From Myxococcales bacterium (GTDB lineage: Bacteria; Myxococcota_A; Polyangia; Nannocystales; Nannocystaceae), in NCBI GenBank assembly GCA_020633295.1, contig JACKDW010000007.1, forward strand, positions 372,001 to 436,000: 64,000 nt of DNA, given 5' to 3'. Position 1 is the first letter of the stretch. Each line of letters opens with the position of its first letter. Under the pieces are notes generated by a model that saw only the letters and a program-made list of their open reading frames with translations, made no database searches and had not been told where the DNA came from. Position numbers and translations under genes: made by a program. Shown here one piece after another: positions 9,085 to 20,045 of this stretch.

Positions 9085-9771
9085 GTGCGTCGCCTCGCCC
9101 CACGTCCACCTCGCCTGCTGCTCGCGCTGCTCCTCGGCGCCTCCGCGGCGCTGCTCCCACCGCCCGCGCGCGCCGACCTCCCGCCGCCCGAGGGGACCAA
9201 GTTCGTGTCGTACCGGTTCGTGGTGCACGGCTCCGCCGCGTTCCCGGACCACGTCGTGCTCGTGTTCCCGTGGTCGCTCTCCGACGGCGCGCCGACCACG
9301 GAGTACAAGCTCGTCCCCGACGGCGAGCCGGTCCGCGTCGGTCGTCGCGTCATGGCGACGCCCCACCTCCACGCGATGCGCAAGGCCGATCACGACGAGT
9401 GGCGCGCGGGGATCGAGCGCTACCCCACCCCCGAGGCCCTCGAGCAGCTGTTCGCCGGGCCGAAGGTGATCGACTGCGGCGTCGATCTGAACCCGCGCTT
9501 CTCGCTCGAGTCGAGCGATCCGAGCGACGAGATCGTCGATCACTTCCGCGTCACTGCCCTCAGCGACACCGCGTGCGCGCTGGAGTCGATCGAGGCGCCA
9601 GCGACCCCGACCGACGCGCCGGTCCGCGCCCCGGAGCCCAGAGAGCCCGCCGAGGTCGCTACGCCCCCCGAGACCGAGAGCTCGTGCCGCGTCGCGTCAC
9701 CCGTCCCGGCCGCCCCCCTCGCGCTCCTCGCCTTCGGCGCCCTGCTGCTCGCTCGGCGCCGCCGCGCGTGA
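9085..9771 (+). CDS. secreted protein with MYXO-CTERM-like tail
   Basis: A 228-residue protein. I start it at the GTG at 9085 because that places an Arg-rich n-region and a Leu/Ala core (LLLALLLGASAALLPPPARA) at the N-terminus as a signal peptide. The mature part contains YRFVVHGSAAFPDHVVLVFPW and has no catalytic motif I recognise. The C-terminus has a Pro/Glu linker, an isolated Cys (ESSCRVA), a hydrophobic stretch (PLALLAFGALLLA) and a terminal RRRR cluster. That is the tripartite layout of MYXO-CTERM sorting signals, although the Cys motif is not a perfect match. Surface anchoring after C-terminal processing is therefore likely but inferred. The next gene starts 18 bases downstream, so the two may be cotranscribed. 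Confidence 0.75.
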   Translation: MRRLAPRPPRLLLALLLGASAALLPPPARADLPPPEGTKFVSYRFVVHGSAAFPDHVVLVFPWSLSDGAPTTEYKLVPDGEPVRVGRRVMATPHLHAMRKADHDEWRAGIERYPTPEALEQLFAGPKVIDCGVDLNPRFSLESSDPSDEIVDHFRVTALSDTACALESIEAPATPTDAPVRAPEPREPAEVATPPETESSCRVASPVPAAPLALLAFGALLLARRRRA

Positions 9772-9789
9772 GCCCGTGACGAGTCAAGC

Positions 9790-10991
9790 GTGCGCCCCTA
9801 CCCGCCCCTGAATTCTCGATCGCGCGCGGCGCTCGAGCGCGTCGCGGCGGCGCTTGTGCTGCTCCTCGCGAGCGCGTGCGCCACGAGGACGCGAACGGAC
9901 GCGCCGGACGAGCCCGTGGCCGCGCCTCAGCCCGCGCCGCGCGAGCGCGGACCGGAGCCGCGCGCCGCGTCGACCGTCGCGCCGCGCGAGCCCGCGTGTG
10001 ACAACGCGCTCGGCCGCGCGCGCTTCGGCGAGGTCATCTACGAGGAGGACACGTACATCCGACCGTCGGGGAGCGAGCTCGCCGAGCTGCGCACGGCCGC
10101 GCCGGCGCTCGCCGAGTCCGGGTATCGCATCATCGCCGCCGCGAGCGTCGACCTCGCGTCGGCGCCGACGCTGCGCTGGGTCGTGCTGGCGTCGCGCGAC
10201 GCGGAGCCGCTGCGCACCTCCGAGGATCGCGGCGTGTACCCCGAGCTGTGGGCTGGCCCGGCCGTCTGCGTGCCCGGCGAGGGCTTCTCGCTCCTCGAGC
10301 CGCCGACCTCGCTCGGCGTGTCGATCCGCGTCGGGCTCGAGCGCGTCGAGCGAGTGCCCTCGCGCGCCGATCATGCGTCGCTGCTGCTCCGGAGGACCTC
10401 GCGGGACGGCGACTTCGAAGCCGAGCTCGTGGTCCTGCGCGCCGCGGGCCCGAGGGAGCTCCGCGTGACGAGCGTGGGCTCGCTCGAGTACTGGCGTACG
10501 CGCGGCGCCGGCTACGAGTCCGCGGGGCTGGTCGACGCCTCGGGCTGGTTCCCGCGGGGCGACGAGCGCGTGTACCTGCAGCTGCGCCAGCACGACGGGC
10601 GCGTCGACATGCGCGCGCTCGCGACGATCACCGCCGCGGGCGAGGTGACGCCCGGCGATCACGGGCGGCCGACGTGGGTGCTCGCCGGCGACACGACGCG
10701 CCGCCCGTGGGCGCGCGCCGAGCTCCCGCCCGCGTGCGCCGGCGCGACGCGGCTGCGCTGCGCCGCGCTCGAGCTGCGCGACGCCGATCTGTCCCCGCGA
10801 TCACGTGGATCGCGGGCGCGTGGTCCGATCGCTCCGCGGCGCGGCGCGACGCGGCCGCGCTCGGACACCGCGGCACCCGCTGGCTCGCGGCGTCCGCCGA
10901 CGGCCGCGCCCTCGGGCCCGGCCCGGACGGCGCGCCGACGCTTCGCCACGCGGAGGTCATCCTCCACCCGCCGCCGCCGAGCCCCCCGTGA
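9790..10991 (+). CDS. hypothetical lipoprotein with apparent frameshift
   Basis: The N-terminus has a signal sequence with a lipobox (LLLASAC), then a charged Pro/Arg/Glu linker and a globular domain of about 270 residues (from CDNALGRARFGEV) that I cannot assign to a family. At about 10795 the reading frame becomes implausible and Arg-rich. Another frame continues with ordinary sequence, ITWIAGAWSDRSAARRD through TLRHAEVILHPPPPSPP, to a stop at 10991. I therefore join the two frames as one gene of about 400 residues with a single frameshift at about 10795. Read without the join, the first frame would run to 11064 with nonsense sequence. It may form a unit with the gene ending at 9771. Confidence 0.65.
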
Positions 10992-11154
10992 CGCGGGCGC
11001 GCGTCACGAACATGACCAATTAAGCATATTGATACCCAAGGGCGCGCGGTCCGTCGATGCATAGACACCGACCCTGGCGCACCGTGAGAAAGCTGACCCG
11101 CGCCGCGCGTCGTTCGAGCCGTTGATCCGCGCGCGAGCTGGCAGGATCGCCGCG

Positions 11155-13239
11155 ATGCGAGCGTCGCCTGACCGCGTACTCCTGTGCATGTTGATCCTGG
11201 GCGCGTGCTCGCCCAAGCCCACCGTCGCGCCGGAGCAGCCAACCCCCGCCGACGAGACTTCGAACCAGCCGGCGGCGCCCGCCACAGACGCGCTCGCGGC
11301 CATGCGCGCCGCGATCGACGAGCGCGTGGACCCCTGTCAGGACTTCTATCAGTACGCCTGCGGCGCGTGGATCGAGCGCGCCGAGATCCCGGCGGACCGC
11401 CCGCTCACGACCATGACGATGGGGATCCTCGATGACACCGAGGCGCACCTCAAGGACATGCTGGAGCAGGCCGCCGCGCGCCCGGCGGACGACGACCGCG
11501 AGCGGAAGCTCGGCGACTACTACGCCGCGTGCATGGACGAGGCGGCGATCGACGCCGCTGGCGCCAGGCCGCTCGCGCCCGCGCTCGCGAAGATCGCGAC
11601 GGTGAAGAGCCTGCAGTCAGCGCTGGAGGTCGCGGCCGAGCTCAGCGCGTGGGGGCCCGAGCTTTTCTACGCCGTCGACATCGGCCCCGACGCGAAGGAC
11701 CCCAAGACGAACCTGCTGCACGTGTCGCAGGGCGGCCTCGGGCTGCCGAGCCGCGAGTTCTACCTGCGCGCGGACGAGGACTCGAAGAAGGTGCTGCGCG
11801 CCTACGAGGCGCACGTCGCCGCGATGCTGCGGATCGCCGGCGACGCGCCGGACGACGCGGCCCGCTGGGCCGCGCAGATCGTCGCGCTCGAGACGGTCCT
11901 CGCCGAGGGCAGCGCGCCGCTCGATCAGCTGCGCGACACCGAGAAGACCTACAACAAGATGGGCGTGAAGGCGCTCAACAAGCTCACGCCCGGGATCAAG
12001 TGGCGCCCGGTGCTCGAGCGCGGCGGGCTCGGGCACGTCGAGGCGATCAACGTGCAGACGCCGAGCTACTTCACGGCGATGGCCAAGCACCTGCGCACGC
12101 GGGACGCCGGCCTCCTGCGCGCCGCGATGCGCTTTCACCTCGTCGCCCAGCTCGCGCCGCAGCTCGCCCGCGAGATCGACCAGCAGGCCTTCGCGTTCAC
12201 GTCGACGCTCACCGGGCAGCGCGAGCAGCGGGCGCGCTGGAGTCGCTGCGTCAACGACACGAGCGCGGCGCTGCCCGAGCTGGTCGGCTTCTACTACGTC
12301 GAGCGCGCGTTCGCGGGCGAGAGCAAGCGCGTCGCGACCGAGATGATCGTCGCCGTCGAGAAGGCGTTCGAGGCCGGCCTCGACGCGCTGCCCTGGATGG
12401 ACGACGAGACCCGCGCCCGCGCCCGCGCGAAGGCGGCGAAGCTCGTCAACAAGGTCGGCTACCCCGACCGCTGGCGCGACTACTCCGCGGTCCAGGTCGT
12501 CCGCGACGACTACTTCGCGTCGTTCCGATCCGCGCGCGCGCTCGATGCGGCGCGCGAGCGCGCGAAGGCGGGTCAACCCGTGGACCCGGACGAGTGGCAC
12601 ATGGCGCCCTTCATGCTCAACGCCTACGCCAACCCGACAGGCCTCGAGATGGTGTTCCCGGCCGGCATCCTGCAGCCGCCGATCTTCTCGGTGGACCAGC
12701 ACATGGCGCTCAACTTCGGCTCGTCGGGCTCGATCATGGGTCACGAGCTGACCCACCACTTCGACGACCAGGGTCGCAAGTTCGACGCGCAGGGCACGAT
12801 GCAGGACTGGTGGGCCGACGAGGTGCAGGGCCGCTTCGACGAGACCGCGCGCTGCGTCGCCGAGGCCTACAACGCCTACGAGGCGCTGCCGGGGCAGTTC
12901 GTCAACGGCCAGCAGACGCTCGGCGAGAACATCGCCGACATCGGCGGGCTCAAGGCGGCGTACGTCGCCTTCGAAACCTGGGCCGCCGCGCACCCCGACG
13001 AGGCCGCGTCGCCCGATCCGTCCCTGACCCCCGAGCAGCTGTTCTTCCTCGCCTTCGGCCAGACCTGGTGCGGCAAGTCGAGCCCCGCGCTCGTGAAGAT
13101 GCGGCTGCTCGGCGACGTGCACGCGCCGCGACAGTTCCGCGCCAACGGCTCGGTCGCGTTCAACCCGGGCTTCTGGGCGGCGTTCTCGTGCGCCGAGGGC
13201 ACCCCGATGCACCCGGCCGACGCCTGCGTCGTCTGGTAG
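11155..13239 (+). CDS. M13-family (neprilysin/PepO-like) zinc metallopeptidase lipoprotein
   Basis: A 694-residue enzyme. The ATG at 11155 gives a short signal peptide with a lipobox (MLILGAC); an upstream in-frame start at 11122 would only add Arg/Ala residues. The M13 hallmarks are all present: the N-terminal DPCQDFYQYACGAWI, the substrate-binding NAYANPTGLEMVFPAGILQPP, the zinc motif HELTH within GSIMGHELTHHFDDQG, the third ligand in GENIADIGGLKAAY, FGQTWCGK, and a C-terminus in VVW. It should hydrolyse oligopeptides on the amino side of hydrophobic residues, probably anchored in the envelope. It stands alone, with 90 bases of AT-richer sequence upstream (about 11010-11060) that may hold its promoter. 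Confidence 0.93.
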   Translation: MRASPDRVLLCMLILGACSPKPTVAPEQPTPADETSNQPAAPATDALAAMRAAIDERVDPCQDFYQYACGAWIERAEIPADRPLTTMTMGILDDTEAHLKDMLEQAAARPADDDRERKLGDYYAACMDEAAIDAAGARPLAPALAKIATVKSLQSALEVAAELSAWGPELFYAVDIGPDAKDPKTNLLHVSQGGLGLPSREFYLRADEDSKKVLRAYEAHVAAMLRIAGDAPDDAARWAAQIVALETVLAEGSAPLDQLRDTEKTYNKMGVKALNKLTPGIKWRPVLERGGLGHVEAINVQTPSYFTAMAKHLRTRDAGLLRAAMRFHLVAQLAPQLAREIDQQAFAFTSTLTGQREQRARWSRCVNDTSAALPELVGFYYVERAFAGESKRVATEMIVAVEKAFEAGLDALPWMDDETRARARAKAAKLVNKVGYPDRWRDYSAVQVVRDDYFASFRSARALDAARERAKAGQPVDPDEWHMAPFMLNAYANPTGLEMVFPAGILQPPIFSVDQHMALNFGSSGSIMGHELTHHFDDQGRKFDAQGTMQDWWADEVQGRFDETARCVAEAYNAYEALPGQFVNGQQTLGENIADIGGLKAAYVAFETWAAAHPDEAASPDPSLTPEQLFFLAFGQTWCGKSSPALVKMRLLGDVHAPRQFRANGSVAFNPGFWAAFSCAEGTPMHPADACVVW

Positions 13240-13270
13240 GCGCGCGACCTCGGACGACATGTCCGATCCG

Positions 13271-13414
13271 TCATCTTCGTCTCGACGCGCGCGGGCGCGA
13301 GGCGATCCAGCTGCGGAGCCGCGCCGGGCCGTCCGCGTCGAGCCGAAGGCCGCGCTCGCGACCGAGCGCCACGTCGCGCCGCGCGACGCGGACGACCGAC
13401 ACTTCCTTCGCCAT
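13271..13414 (-). CDS. small possible ORF, 47 residues
   Basis: Between the peptidase and the epimerase a short minus-strand frame runs from an ATG at 13414 to a TGA at 13271. It begins MAKEVSVVRVARRD and ends in a basic tail (ASRPRASRRR). Codon positions look normal for this genome, but length alone is weak support and I recognise no family. It could be the leftover 5' end of a larger gene. The short inverted repeat CGGAC/GTCCG at 13251-13265 lies just past its stop and may act as a terminator. Confidence 0.25.
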   Translation of the reverse strand: MAKEVSVVRVARRDVALGRERGLRLDADGPARLRSWIASRPRASRRR

Positions 13415-13525
13415 GCCGCGGACGCGAGTCGGCTTCAGGGTGCCGGCGACCCCGCGCTCAGGACCGCGCTGCGCGCTCGCGCGTCGCGCCGCGCGAGCGC
13501 GGCCGCGCGCGCTCCAGCTCGGCGT

Positions 13526-14482
13526 CTACTTGGGATGCTCGCGGAACCACGCGAGGGTCTCCCGGACCGCGTCGGCGTGCGGCGTGATCGTCACCTCGTC
13601 GGCGAAGGCCTCCTGGAAGGCCGCGCTGCGGAAGTCGTAGTCCATGATCCACTGATACTGCATCTCGGCCAGCTCGCGCATGATCGGGATGAACCACCCG
13701 AGGATCGGCGTGAGCCAGGTCGGCATGGCCCGCACGCGCGGCTCGTGACCCGCCGCCGCGAAGATCATCTCGAGCAGCTCGCGCTGGCGAAGCGGCGGTG
13801 GACACGGGAGGTGCCAGTGGCGCCCTAGCGCCTCCTCGTGAGCCCCGAGCGTCACGAGGCCGCGGGCGAAGTCGTCCACGAAGATCCACGTGTGGCGCGC
13901 GTCGGGCTTGCCGAAGATCTCGGCGGGCTTGCCCGCGAGCGCCGGGTAGAACACTCGCTCGCCGTAGACCGTCGTCTGCACGGCGTGCGGCCCGTAGTAG
14001 TCGGGCGCGCGCCCGGCGACCGCCCGCACGGTCCCGGCGCGGTGAGCCTCGAGCAGCCGCTCATACATCCGCGCGCGGAGCTCCCCCTTGCGCGAGCGCG
14101 GGTTAAAAGGTGTCTCTTCGGTCATAGGTCCGTCGACCTCGCCGTAGACGTACACGTTCTCGGCGCTCACCAGCACCGCGCTCGCGCGCGCCGCCCCGGC
14201 GATGATCCCCTCCTGCATGCGGGGGTACAGCGCGGCCCAGTCGGTGTACGGGGGCGCCGCGCAGTTGTAGACGACCGTCGCGCCCTCACAGGCCTGACGC
14301 GTCGCCGACGCGTCGGTGGCGTCCGCGCCGACGTGCTCTACCCCGTCAGGCACCGCCGCGCGACCGCTACGCGACACCGCGCGCACGCGCTGATCAGCGG
14401 CGCGCAGCGTACGCATCACCGCCTGCCCGAGTGATCCTGTACCGAAAACCACATGAAGTTCCCCGCCGGCCTCGCGCATCAT
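13526..14482 (-). CDS. NAD-dependent epimerase/dehydratase (extended SDR)
   Basis: A 318-residue protein. I start it at the ATG at 14482 (MMREAGGELHVVFGTG) because a GAGGAG ribosome site lies just upstream; a longer frame to 14527 lacks one. The Rossmann motif GTGSLG is at about residues 14-19. DATDA, YNCAAPPYTDW, ENVYVYG and TEETPFNPRSRKGELR follow the layout of extended short-chain dehydrogenases that act on nucleotide sugars or similar substrates. The usual YxxxK active site is not clear; NVYVYG sits where it would be expected, so the protein may be an atypical SDR. The gene is divergent from the cyclase at 14716, with hairpins between them. A rare-codon patch encodes EETPF. Confidence 0.8.
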   Translation of the reverse strand: MMREAGGELHVVFGTGSLGQAVMRTLRAADQRVRAVSRSGRAAVPDGVEHVGADATDASATRQACEGATVVYNCAAPPYTDWAALYPRMQEGIIAGAARASAVLVSAENVYVYGEVDGPMTEETPFNPRSRKGELRARMYERLLEAHRAGTVRAVAGRAPDYYGPHAVQTTVYGERVFYPALAGKPAEIFGKPDARHTWIFVDDFARGLVTLGAHEEALGRHWHLPCPPPLRQRELLEMIFAAAGHEPRVRAMPTWLTPILGWFIPIMRELAEMQYQWIMDYDFRSAAFQEAFADEVTITPHADAVRETLAWFREHPK

Positions 14483-14580
14483 CCACTCCTCGGTAGGGCG
14501 GCAGCCTATCAGGCCCCGGATTCGCAATCCCGTGCGTCACGACTCGGACGCGGTTGCTAATTATGCGCCGCAAAAACGCG

Positions 14581-14676
14581 CCCGCGCGGCCGTGATGCCC
14601 AGTACGGCATCGCGCGCGGGTCACGGTCGGAACGCGCGCATGTGACGTGACGGGGCGACCGAGCCTGGATCGCCCC
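14581..14676. promoter_or_regulatory. two inverted repeats between divergent genes
   Basis: The first pairs GATGCC (14594-14599) with GGCATC (14606-14611) around a 6-base loop, extended by outer arms CCCGCGCG (14581-14588) and CGCGCGGG (14613-14620). The second pairs GGGGCGA (14652-14658) with TCGCCCC (14670-14676) around 11 bases. They lie between the epimerase (minus) and the cyclase (plus, start 14716). They may be operators, or hairpins in the cyclase leader. Confidence 0.5.
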
Positions 14677-14715
14677 GCTGGCGTCTCCTCAGGCTTCGGC
14701 TAGTATCGTCGCGCC

Positions 14716-16497
14716 ATGAAGCCGGTGGTGTTCGAACGCGAGGTTGTCTGCCGAGCGAGCCCCGCTGAGCTCTGGCCGCGGTTCGCCGACACCGAGCGGC
14801 TCAATCGCCACATCGGCAGCGCCGCGCTCGAGGTCACGCCGCTGGATGACGGCGCGCTCGCGCGTTTCGTGATCGCGACGCAGATCGGCTCGATCAAGGT
14901 CCGCTACGCCGAGGAGCCGTTCTCCTGGCAGCACGCGTCGTTCTTCTCCTTCAAGCGAACGATGGAGAGCGGCCTCGCGGCGAGCCTCTACGTTCGCTAC
15001 GATCTCGAGCCGCGAGACGGCGCGACGCTCGTGAGGGCCCGGTTCGAAGCGACCCCGCGGTATTCCTTCGCGCGGCCGATCATCCGGCTGTTGACGCGGC
15101 AGAACATCGAGCGCCTCGTCCGGTTCGTGAAGGAGACGGATCGCGTCATCGCGGAGAAAGCGGACGTCGAGCTGCTCCGCTCGCCCTGCGATCGCCAAGC
15201 GCTTCATCACGCGCTCCGCGAGCTCGACGGGACCCACGACGCGCCGCTCGTCGAGAAGCTGACGACCTTCCTCGAGACCGCGCCCGACATGGAGCTCGTG
15301 CGCGTTCGTCCCTACGAGCTCGCGGACCGCTGGGGCGCGCCCCGGCGCGCCGTCCTGAGGCTCTTCCTCGGCGCGGTGCGAGCCGGTGTTCTCTCCCTCG
15401 AGTGGGCGATCCTCTGCCCGAGCTGCCGCACTGGCAGTCAGCTGCTCCCTTCCCTCGCCGAGCTCACCGCACAAGGGCATTGCCACGCCTGCGACTTGCG
15501 GTTCGGGCTCGATCTAGATCGCGCGGTCGAGGCGGTGTTTCGACCCCAGAAGCGTATTCGCGCCGTCGACGCGCGGCCGTTCTGCATCGGAGGGCCGATG
15601 CTGACGCCGCACGTCGTGGCGCAAGCGCCTCTGCCCGCCGGCGGCGCGGCGGAGCTGCGCGTGCCCGATGAGCCAGGCCGATACCGGGTCTTCGCGCGAG
15701 GGGGGGCCACCGCCGTCGTCGACGTCGAGCCGCAGGGGCGCGCCTCGGCGGAGATCAAGGTCTTGGGGTCGGGGCTCGCTCCGCTCCAGCTGTCCTTGTC
15801 CCCCGGGGCCACGATCCACGTCGTCGGCGACGACGCGCCGCGCCACGTCAAGCTCGAGCGCCGCGACTGGAGCTTCCCGGTCGCGACCGCCCACCAGGTG
15901 AGCCTGCTGCCCGAGTTTCGCAGCCACTTCGGCAAGGAGGCGCTGCGCCCGGAGCTCGCCCTCTCGGTCGGGCGCGTCGCGATTCTCTTCAGCGATCTCT
16001 GCAACTCGACCGCGCTCTACTCGCGGGTCGGGGACGCCGTCGCGTTCGGCGTCGTGACCGACTGCCTCCGCTTCGGCTCCGCGATCGTGGAGCGTCACCG
16101 CGGGCTCGTGGTCAAGACGATGGGCGACGCGATCATGGGCGCGTTCGAACAGCCCGGCGACGCCGTGGCGGCCGCGTCCGCGATGCTCAACGAATGGGAG
16201 CAGCTCACGCGCGAGCAGCCCCACGCGCGCGCGCTCGACCTCAAGATCGGCGTCGCGGTCGGCACCTGCATGGTGATGTCGGCGAACGGGATGCTCGACT
16301 ACTTCGGGCAGACCGTGAACCGGGCGGCGCGCTTCCAGGACCTCGCCGGCGCCCGCCAGCTCGTGGTCCCCGCCGAGCTCTGGGCCGCGTCCGGTCCGCG
16401 CGAGTTGACGATCCTCGAGTCCTTCAGCACGCCCGTGAAGGGGATCGACGCCCCGCTCGATCTCGTGAGAGCCACGCCCATCGCGCCGCGCTCCTAG
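14716..16497 (+). CDS. class III adenylate/guanylate cyclase with SRPBCC and DUF5939-like regions
   Basis: A 593-residue protein with three parts. Residues 1-150 look like an SRPBCC/START-type ligand-binding domain (REVVCRASPAELWPRFADTERLN). Residues 155-400 resemble the DUF5939 region found in front of many cyclases; a likely zinc site is made of CPSC and CHAC. Residues 415-590 are a class III cyclase domain: VAILFSDLCNST carries the first metal Asp, VKTMGDAIMGAF the second, and DYFGQTVNRAARF the Asn and Arg of the transition-state site. All key residues are present, so it should make cAMP, or cGMP less likely. No membrane segment is visible, so it is probably cytosolic and may respond to a hydrophobic ligand bound by SRPBCC. 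Inverted repeats lie upstream. Confidence 0.9.
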   Translation: MKPVVFEREVVCRASPAELWPRFADTERLNRHIGSAALEVTPLDDGALARFVIATQIGSIKVRYAEEPFSWQHASFFSFKRTMESGLAASLYVRYDLEPRDGATLVRARFEATPRYSFARPIIRLLTRQNIERLVRFVKETDRVIAEKADVELLRSPCDRQALHHALRELDGTHDAPLVEKLTTFLETAPDMELVRVRPYELADRWGAPRRAVLRLFLGAVRAGVLSLEWAILCPSCRTGSQLLPSLAELTAQGHCHACDLRFGLDLDRAVEAVFRPQKRIRAVDARPFCIGGPMLTPHVVAQAPLPAGGAAELRVPDEPGRYRVFARGGATAVVDVEPQGRASAEIKVLGSGLAPLQLSLSPGATIHVVGDDAPRHVKLERRDWSFPVATAHQVSLLPEFRSHFGKEALRPELALSVGRVAILFSDLCNSTALYSRVGDAVAFGVVTDCLRFGSAIVERHRGLVVKTMGDAIMGAFEQPGDAVAAASAMLNEWEQLTREQPHARALDLKIGVAVGTCMVMSANGMLDYFGQTVNRAARFQDLAGARQLVVPAELWAASGPRELTILESFSTPVKGIDAPLDLVRATPIAPRS

Positions 16498-16702
16498 CCT
16501 AGCCCGCGCCCATCTCGGGCCCTCGAAAGCGGACGCTCGAGGCGCGAGGCGCTTGTGCGCACCCCGTCGAGCACGCCGCGCGTCGTCGGGAAAATAACCG
16601 CGTGAAGGAAAGATTCCCCCCCGAGACCGCGGCGCATCGAGACATTCCAGCGCGCTATTGCCTGGTACGGGAAATGCTACCCCACTCGACGTGCCCGACT
16701 CT

Positions 16703-17962
16703 ATGGCCGCCGTCGCTCCGCGCGCGCACCACACCTCGGCTCCGCCAGGCAAGCGGTCGCTCGACGAGCTCGTCAAGTCCGAGCTACGTCGCGGTCGCAG
16801 GCGGCGGTGGACCATCGCGGCCGTCGTCATCGCCTCCCTCGGCGGGGTCGGCTACCTCAGCTACCGCGCGTGGCCGCGCCCGCTCCCCCTGCACGAGCGC
16901 TTCCGCAGCGACGAGGTGACCCGCGGCGCCATCGTCCGGATCGTCAGCGCGAACGGTCGCCTCGAGGCGCGGTCGACCGTCGAGGTAGGCCCCCGCAGTT
17001 CGGGACGCATCGAGTCCGTCGAGGTCAACTTCGACGAGCACGTGACGCGGGACCAGGTGCTGGCGATCTTCGACAAGGACAGCCTCGAGGCCCAGGTCAA
17101 GCAGTCCGAGGCGAGCGTGCGCGTCGCCCGGGCCGCGCTGAAGGCCTCGCGGCTCGAGAGCGACAAGGCCAAGCGCGAGCTCAAGCGCAGCGAGCAGCTG
17201 CACAGGCGCGGCGTCGAGTCGAGCTCGGCGCTCGACCAGGCGCGCGCGCTCGCGGACTCCGGCCGGATCAACATCCAGAGCGCGCGCGCGCAGCTCGAGC
17301 TCCAGCGCGCCGCGCTCGAGCTGTCACGGGTCGCGCTCGGCGACGCCGAGATCCGGGCGCCGATCGACGGCGTCGTGATCGAGCGCAACGTCGAGCCGGG
17401 GCAGACGGTCGCCGCGAGCCTGCAGACGCCGACGCTGTTCGTGATCGCCGAGGACCTCACGCGCATGCGGGTGATGGCCGCGATCGACGAGGCCGACGTC
17501 GGCGAGGTCAAGGTCGGGCAGGAGGCGAGCTTCACCGTCGACGCCTACCCCGACGAGCGCTTCACCGCGAGGGTCACCGAGCTGCGCAGCGCCCCGCAGA
17601 TCGTCCAGAACGTGGTGACCTACGAGGCCGTGCTCGAGGTCGAGAACCCCGACCTGTCGCTCAAGCCAGGCATGACCGCCTCGGTGAAGATCGTCACCGC
17701 GCAGGAGGAGGACACGCTCATGCTGCCCAACGCGGCGCTGCGCTTCACCCCGCCCGGCGCGGAGCGTCACCCCTCGCACCCCCACGTCTGGCAGCTCGAC
17801 GAGGAGGGGCAGCTCGAGCACGTGCTCGTCGAGACGGTCTTGACCGACGGGATCCACACCGCGATCCACGGCGATCGCCTCGAGCTCGGCGACCCCGTGC
17901 TCGTCGACCTCACGTCCGAGGGTCGAAAGGCCTATGAGAAGCAGAAGCGACGCGGCGGCTGA
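16703..17962 (+). CDS. MacA-like periplasmic adaptor (membrane fusion protein)
   Basis: A 419-residue adaptor of a tripartite efflux pump. One N-terminal transmembrane segment (WTIAAVVIASLGGVGYLSY) is followed by a barrel-sandwich/lipoyl half (GRIESVEVNFDEHVTRDQVLAIFD). A long coiled-coil hairpin comes next (about residues 115-200), then the second lipoyl half (IRAPIDGVVIERNVEPGQTVA) and beta-barrel regions ending in LKPGMTASVKIVT. This order is that of MacA/HlyD proteins. The ATG at 16703 is used; a frame from 16658 is possible. The 3' end overlaps the ATPase gene by 29 bases, so the two are translationally linked. The pump probably exports a macrolide, lipopeptide or lipoprotein; no outer-membrane channel gene lies nearby. 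Confidence 0.88.
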   Translation: MAAVAPRAHHTSAPPGKRSLDELVKSELRRGRRRRWTIAAVVIASLGGVGYLSYRAWPRPLPLHERFRSDEVTRGAIVRIVSANGRLEARSTVEVGPRSSGRIESVEVNFDEHVTRDQVLAIFDKDSLEAQVKQSEASVRVARAALKASRLESDKAKRELKRSEQLHRRGVESSSALDQARALADSGRINIQSARAQLELQRAALELSRVALGDAEIRAPIDGVVIERNVEPGQTVAASLQTPTLFVIAEDLTRMRVMAAIDEADVGEVKVGQEASFTVDAYPDERFTARVTELRSAPQIVQNVVTYEAVLEVENPDLSLKPGMTASVKIVTAQEEDTLMLPNAALRFTPPGAERHPSHPHVWQLDEEGQLEHVLVETVLTDGIHTAIHGDRLELGDPVLVDLTSEGRKAYEKQKRRGG

Positions 17963-18745
17963 GCTCGACGCGATCGAGGAGCGCGCGATCGAGGAGCGCG
18001 CGATCGAGGAGCGCGCGCCGCCGCTGCTGTCGCTGCGGGGCGTGACCAAGGTCTACGGCCAGGGCGACGCGGCCGTGCACGCGCTGCGCGGCGTCGACAT
18101 CGAGATCGAGGCCGGCGAGTTCGTCTCGATCCAGGGGACGTCGGGTTCGGGCAAGTCGACCATGATGAACATCATCGGCTGCCTGGACGCCGCAACCGCG
18201 GGCGAGTACCGAATGGAGGGCGAGCTCGTCAGCGAGCTCCCGCCCGACGTGCTCGCCGCGCTCCGCAACTCGCGGATCGGCTTCATCTTCCAGGGCTTCA
18301 ACCTGCTCCGGAGGACCTCTTCCGCGGCCAACGTCGAGCTCCCGCTGATCTACGCGGGCGTGCCCCGGATCGAGCGCACGCGCAAGGCCTACGCGGCGCT
18401 CGCGGCGGTCGGCCTCGCCGGCCGCGAGCGCGCGACCTCCAGCGAGCTCTCGGGCGGTCAGCAGCAGCGCGTCGCGATCGCGCGCGCGCTCGTCAACGAC
18501 CCCGAGCTGATCCTCGCCGACGAGCCGACCGGCAACCTCGACTCCAGGACCAGCGCCGAGATCATGGACATCCTCACCGCGCTCAACCGCGAGCGCGGCA
18601 TCACCATCGTCATGGTCACCCACGACCAAGAGATCGCCGACTACGCCGACCGCCACGTGTTCTTCCACGACGGCCAGATCCGATCCGACACGCGTGACCG
18701 CGACCGCGTCGGCGTCGAGCGGCGCGCGCCGGAGGAGCGCCGCGC

Positions 18746-18749
<4 letters not shown>
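17934..18749 (+). CDS. MacB-type ABC transporter ATP-binding subunit
   Basis: A 271-residue ATPase. Walker A is GTSGSGKST, the Q-loop is FIFQGFN, the signature is LSGGQQQR, Walker B is LILADEPT and the H-loop is VTHD, all intact and typical of the MacB/LolD subfamily. An odd N-terminal tail of about 30 residues carries three EERAI-type repeats from a 15-base tandem repeat, and the C-terminus has an Arg-rich tail. The ATPase and permease are separate genes here, whereas E. coli MacB is one fused protein. It overlaps the adaptor gene by 29 bases and the permease gene by 4, so the three form one operon. Confidence 0.92.
17971..18015 (+). repeat. 3 x 15-bp tandem repeat
   Basis: Three perfect copies of CGATCGAGGAGCGCG encode an acidic/basic AIEER repeat at the N-terminus of the ABC ATPase. 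Each unit is five codons, so copy-number change would keep the frame. Confidence 0.9.
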
Positions 18750-19960
<1,211 letters not shown>

Positions 19961-20045
19961 CGAAACTTCGCCCTGGCCTCCGCGTCACGCCGGTCTACAA
20001 TTGTCGAGCGTCGGTGACCCCACGGGCTCCCGACGAGGCGCCCCG

